From Bacteroidia bacterium (GTDB lineage Bacteria > Bacteroidota > Bacteroidia > NS11-12g > UBA955), in NCBI GenBank assembly GCA_023258655.1, contig JALQWO010000075.1, forward strand, positions 1 through 8,042: 8,042 nt of DNA, given 5' to 3'. Under the pieces are notes generated by a model. It saw only the letters and a program-made list of their open reading frames with translations. It was not told the origin of the DNA and searched no databases. Positions 5,736 to 8,042 of the stretch are shown here, piece after piece. How positions within the stretch are numbered: the stretch's first letter is position 1; the number at the start of each line of letters is the position of its first letter. Position numbers and translations under genes: made by a program.

Positions 5736-6947
5736 CTATTGATTACCAAAAATTTCGAACAATTTTGCATCGAGTTCTTCTCCACGCAAACCTTTGGCAA
5801 TGATTTTTCCACTAGGGTCGAGTAGCACCGTGGCTGGGATGCTACGGATGTTATATGTCTGTCCTGCAGAACTGCTCCAACCTTTCAAATCGCTCACATG
5901 TTTCCAGATCAAACCATCCGTTTCAATGGCCTTTTTCCAACGCAACGGATCTTGGTCCAATGACACCGCATAGATTTCAAATCCCTTGTCTTTGTATTTG
6001 TTGTACATGACCACGTTGTTGGGATTTTCTTTGCGACAAGGACCGCACCAACTGGCCCAGAAATCAATCAGTACGTATTTGCCGCGCAATGAGCTCAAGG
6101 CCAAATTCCCGCCATCGGGTTGGGCTAGGTTGATTTCAGGTGCAACACCTCCGATCATCAAACGGGCTTCTTCATTGAATCGCTGAACAATGACTTCGGT
6201 GTATTTGCTGTTGGGGTTGGCTTTCATGGCCGCTTCCTTTGCCGCGGTTAACAACTCGATGGTGGGTTCTTGAACCACATTGAACTGCAAAATGAAGAAT
6301 GGGATGAAACTGGCTGGTTTTGATTGTGCAAACTTCAAGATATCTGCATTTCTTGCCGTCATGGTTGCGTAGTAGTCGTTCTGCAACTGTGACATTCTCT
6401 GAAAACCGGCATCCGTATTTGGATTCAAACTGCTCGCTTCGGTTTCTAAAGCCTTGATTTTGCTCACATAACCTTCGTTCAATTTTAGCAAATCTTTGAG
6501 CGCAACACTTTCGTCGATGTTTTTGCCAGACAGTGAATAGCTCAAACTACTCGCGGTTGCATCTGCCATCACATTGATTTCTGTGCTGTTGTCCAAGGCC
6601 AAATAAATCATTTGCTTCTCGTTGATGCTCAAGGCACAAAAAATGAGTTCTTTGGTGCTTCCTTTTAAGGTGAAATCACCTTTTTTGTCGGTGAGAACAC
6701 TGTCAATAAAAATCAAATTTTCCGGTGTCATCTCATACAAGGCCAATTTGTGGTTGGGCTTGTTTTTGAGGTTGCCTTTCACTGTGTAGCCTTCAGTGGC
6801 CAATTCCAATGAGGAGGCGCGTGGAGTTATCAGGTCGGTAAACCAGGTATTGACATCTTTTTTCACTTTTTCGGCGCTGAGATCAGAGCATTGAACCAAT
6901 CCCAAGGACAAGGTCAGAAGACCCAATGTACGGAGCGTTTTTTTCAT
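5736..6947 (-). CDS. TlpA-like thioredoxin-fold lipoprotein with DUF4369-type N-terminus
   Basis: A predicted envelope thiol-disulfide oxidoreductase of 403 residues from ATG 6947. The N-terminus is a lipoprotein-type signal: MKKTLRTLG, a Leu-rich core, then LVQC with candidate lipidated Cys20. Gln just before the cysteine is atypical, so lipidation is likely but not certain. Residues about 52-130 resemble the DUF4369 beta domain common in Bacteroidota TlpA proteins (YTVKGNL, then DSVLTDKKGDFTLKG). A helical, Asn- and Ala-rich middle region follows. The C-terminal third is a TlpA/ResA thioredoxin fold: SLRGKYVLIDFWASWCGPC with active-site Cys301 and Cys304, and cis-Pro371 in RSIPATVLLDP. The redox residues are intact. 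Substrates are unknown; periplasmic disulfide reduction or cytochrome c maturation are typical family roles. ATG 6956 (three residues longer) is an equally workable start. The frame extends to 6995, but that start falls in the promoter region. Confidence 0.9.
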   Translation of the reverse strand: MKKTLRTLGLLTLSLGLVQCSDLSAEKVKKDVNTWFTDLITPRASSLELATEGYTVKGNLKNKPNHKLALYEMTPENLIFIDSVLTDKKGDFTLKGSTKELIFCALSINEKQMIYLALDNSTEINVMADATASSLSYSLSGKNIDESVALKDLLKLNEGYVSKIKALETEASSLNPNTDAGFQRMSQLQNDYYATMTARNADILKFAQSKPASFIPFFILQFNVVQEPTIELLTAAKEAAMKANPNSKYTEVIVQRFNEEARLMIGGVAPEINLAQPDGGNLALSSLRGKYVLIDFWASWCGPCRKENPNNVVMYNKYKDKGFEIYAVSLDQDPLRWKKAIETDGLIWKHVSDLKGWSSSAGQTYNIRSIPATVLLDPSGKIIAKGLRGEELDAKLFEIFGNQ

Positions 6948-6962
6948 TGTGCGCATGTTTTC

Positions 6963-6995
6963 CAAAGGTAGCAAAAATCGGCCCAAATTTCTCAA
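6963..6995 (-). promoter_or_regulatory. Candidate promoter of the TlpA-like gene
   Basis: On the minus strand TACCTTTG (6970-6963) matches TAnnTTTG exactly, with TTG at 6995-6993 placed 22 bp upstream. The box lies six bases before ATG 6956 and fifteen before ATG 6947, so the transcript would be leaderless or have about a 10-base leader. The spacing equals that of the candidate murI promoter. Motif-based, unconfirmed. Confidence 0.45.
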
Positions 6996-7012
6996 GGTCT
7001 GATTTATTGGGC
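6973..7012 (-). terminator. Weak candidate terminator at the end of truB
   Basis: On the minus strand GCCCAA (7012-7007) can pair with TTGGGC (6986-6981) around a 20-base loop that contains the truB stop codon. CGATTTTT follows, giving a run of five T at 6977-6973. The stem is short and the loop long. It overlaps the candidate promoter of the next gene, much as the ompH terminator overlaps the candidate murI promoter. Confidence 0.28.
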
Positions 7013-7711
7013 TTCGGGGTGGGGATTTTTTGATTTCCAGGCGGTTTCAAAATCCTGGGGTAGCACAGCATCGTTCAGGCTATGTTCTCCAATTTTGGTC
7101 CTCACCAGCCGCGATAGGTAAGCCCCCGATTGCAAGGCATTTCCAAAATCATTGGCGAGAGAACGAATATAGGTTCCCTTGCTACATTTCACCCGGAAAT
7201 CCACGTTTGGCATGTCAATACTCGTAATCTCGAAGGAGTAAATATGAATGGTCCTTGATTTTAACACTGTGGCATCGCCCTGCCGGGCGAGGGTATAAGC
7301 CCGTTTTCCATCCACTTTAATGGCGGAGAACAACGGGGGGATTTGTTCAATCGCACCCAAAAATTGGGCGGTGGTATTCTGGATCAATTCCTCTGTGATA
7401 TGAGCAGTGGGAAATTGCCTATTGGGCTCTGTTTCCATGTCATAACTGGGTGTTGTGGCGCCGAGCGTGATGGTGCCTTCATACTCTTTTTCCGCATCTT
7501 GAATGGCTTGGATTCCTTTGGTTTGCTGTTCTGTACAAATAATCAGCAAGCCGCTGGCAAGGGGGTCGAGCGTGCCCGCATGCCCCACCTTTTTAGCGCG
7601 TGTGACGTAGCGAATTTTTTTTACGGCTTGGAAAGAGGTCCATCCGTAAGGTTTGTTGATCAAAATAATCTCACCCTTTGGACGAGCATTGGGGTTGGGG
7701 TTGTCCGTCAT
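7004..7711 (-). CDS. truB: tRNA pseudouridine-55 synthase
   Basis: Isomerises uridine 55 in the T-loop of nearly all tRNAs to pseudouridine. The 235-residue protein has the TruB motifs: ILINKPYGWTSF (16-27), KVGHAGTLDPLASGLL with catalytic Asp49, the Tyr of KEYEGTITLG, IPPLFSAIKVDGKRAY, and the substrate-binding segment CSKGTYIRSLANDFG. It lacks a C-terminal PUA-like extension, which agrees with the short form I recall in Bacteroidota. ATG 7711 is preferred because the conserved domain starts about 14 residues later; the leader is Asn- and Pro-rich. The start lies 6 bp after the stop codon of the upstream secreted-protein gene, so the two probably share a transcript, though no functional link is apparent. 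No frameshift or missing catalytic residue is seen. Confidence 0.96.
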   Translation of the reverse strand: MTDNPNPNARPKGEIILINKPYGWTSFQAVKKIRYVTRAKKVGHAGTLDPLASGLLIICTEQQTKGIQAIQDAEKEYEGTITLGATTPSYDMETEPNRQFPTAHITEELIQNTTAQFLGAIEQIPPLFSAIKVDGKRAYTLARQGDATVLKSRTIHIYSFEITSIDMPNVDFRVKCSKGTYIRSLANDFGNALQSGAYLSRLVRTKIGEHSLNDAVLPQDFETAWKSKNPHPEAQ

Positions 7712-7717
7712 GGGTGG

Positions 7718-8042
7718 TTATTGAACAATAAATTTAAAGGTTTGTGTATCGGAGAGTGCGCTCCACTGTCCCTCAGTGAGTTGCAATCGAAGGAAATAAA
7801 TGCCTTTGGGAAGTCCCAAAGTGTGCAGTGCATATCGATGTGTGCCCGGTTCTAGGGAAAGACTAAAACTCTCATCGCCCGGAATAGATAATACCTGCGA
7901 GGCACTGGGGGATTTGCTGGAAACCAATTTGCCATCTGCCGTATAAATCTGTCCTTTGATGCTGGCCGTTACGTTATTTTGGATTTCAATCTGCACATTT
8001 TCTGTGGTGGGCACGGGAAATACCCTTACCGAAGCAATGGGA
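7718..8042 (-). CDS. C-terminal end of a secreted protein with a T9SS type A sorting domain
   Basis: The frame stops at TAA (7720-7718) and stays open to the right edge of the window, so the start and the main body of the protein are missing. The visible 108 residues read as a type IX secretion C-terminal domain. They begin SVRVFPVPTTENVQIEI, in the position of the usual V-x-V-(Y/F)-P-N-P opening, followed by GQIYTADGKLV (the family's D-x-x-G-K-x-V strand), LPKGIYFLRLQL (the G-x-Y-x-L/V motif) and the closing strand TFKFIVQ. Such domains direct cargo across the outer membrane of Bacteroidota and are then usually removed. Here PVP replaces PNP, and the segment between GKLV and KGIYF is longer than usual. 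What the protein does cannot be judged, because its functional domains lie outside the window. The only in-frame start codon here (GTG 8014) would split the domain, so it is not a real start. Confidence 0.77.
   Translation of the reverse strand, partial: PIASVRVFPVPTTENVQIEIQNNVTASIKGQIYTADGKLVSSKSPSASQVLSIPGDESFSLSLEPGTHRYALHTLGLPKGIYFLRLQLTEGQWSALSDTQTFKFIVQ

Noticed and set aside
6948..6995. Upstream ATG at 6995 as the start of the TlpA-like gene
   Set aside because: It would put 16 extra residues before a normal signal peptide and covers the exact TAnnTTTG promoter box.
1..8042. CRISPR array, insertion sequence, prophage, tRNA or a defence or novel multi-gene system
   Set aside because: No spaced direct-repeat array, transposase motif, terminal inverted repeat or tRNA cloverleaf was seen by eye. 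All substantial coding regions belong to known housekeeping or envelope families.

Overview
The window looks like an ordinary housekeeping stretch of a Bacteroidota chromosome, probably a Flavobacteriales-like member. Four things point there: two tandem OmpH/Skp genes followed by murI, an arrangement I recall as common in Flavobacteria (downstream of bamA); a TlpA-type thioredoxin lipoprotein with an N-terminal DUF4369-like domain; the C-terminal end of a protein with a type IX secretion (T9SS) sorting domain; and several TAnnTTTG promoter boxes with no Shine-Dalgarno sequences. Base composition looks even, a little under 50% GC by eye. I see no IS element, tRNA, rRNA, CRISPR array or phage gene.

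Plus strand, 1-4952: the 3' end of one OmpH-family periplasmic chaperone gene, then a complete second ompH closed by a very clear hairpin-plus-T-tract terminator. Next come murI (glutamate racemase), uvrC (nucleotide excision repair nuclease) and pabB (aminodeoxychorismate synthase component I, folate pathway). murI, uvrC and pabB are closely spaced (27 and 12 bp gaps) and may be co-transcribed, although uvrC also has its own candidate promoter.

Minus strand, 8042-4953: the 3' end of a T9SS-sorted secreted protein gene, 6 bp from truB (tRNA pseudouridine-55 synthase); then a TlpA-like lipoprotein gene and an OmpR/PhoB-type response regulator gene with no histidine kinase beside it. The regulator gene meets pabB tail to tail with no base between the two stop codons. 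The genes do not form one pathway. The theme is envelope and cell-wall maintenance (OmpH, MurI, TlpA, T9SS cargo) beside DNA repair, folate synthesis and tRNA modification.

I found no convincing new biological system. The observations worth a second look are regulatory. Candidate -7 boxes sit only 4-7 bases before the possible starts of uvrC, tlpA and the regulator gene, which suggests leaderless mRNAs. A candidate murI promoter overlaps the ompH terminator. An 11-bp-period direct repeat with PhoB-box geometry lies just upstream of the regulator's candidate promoter. There are also two unusually GC-rich hairpins inside murI and uvrC. No gene-free stretch exceeds 100 bp.
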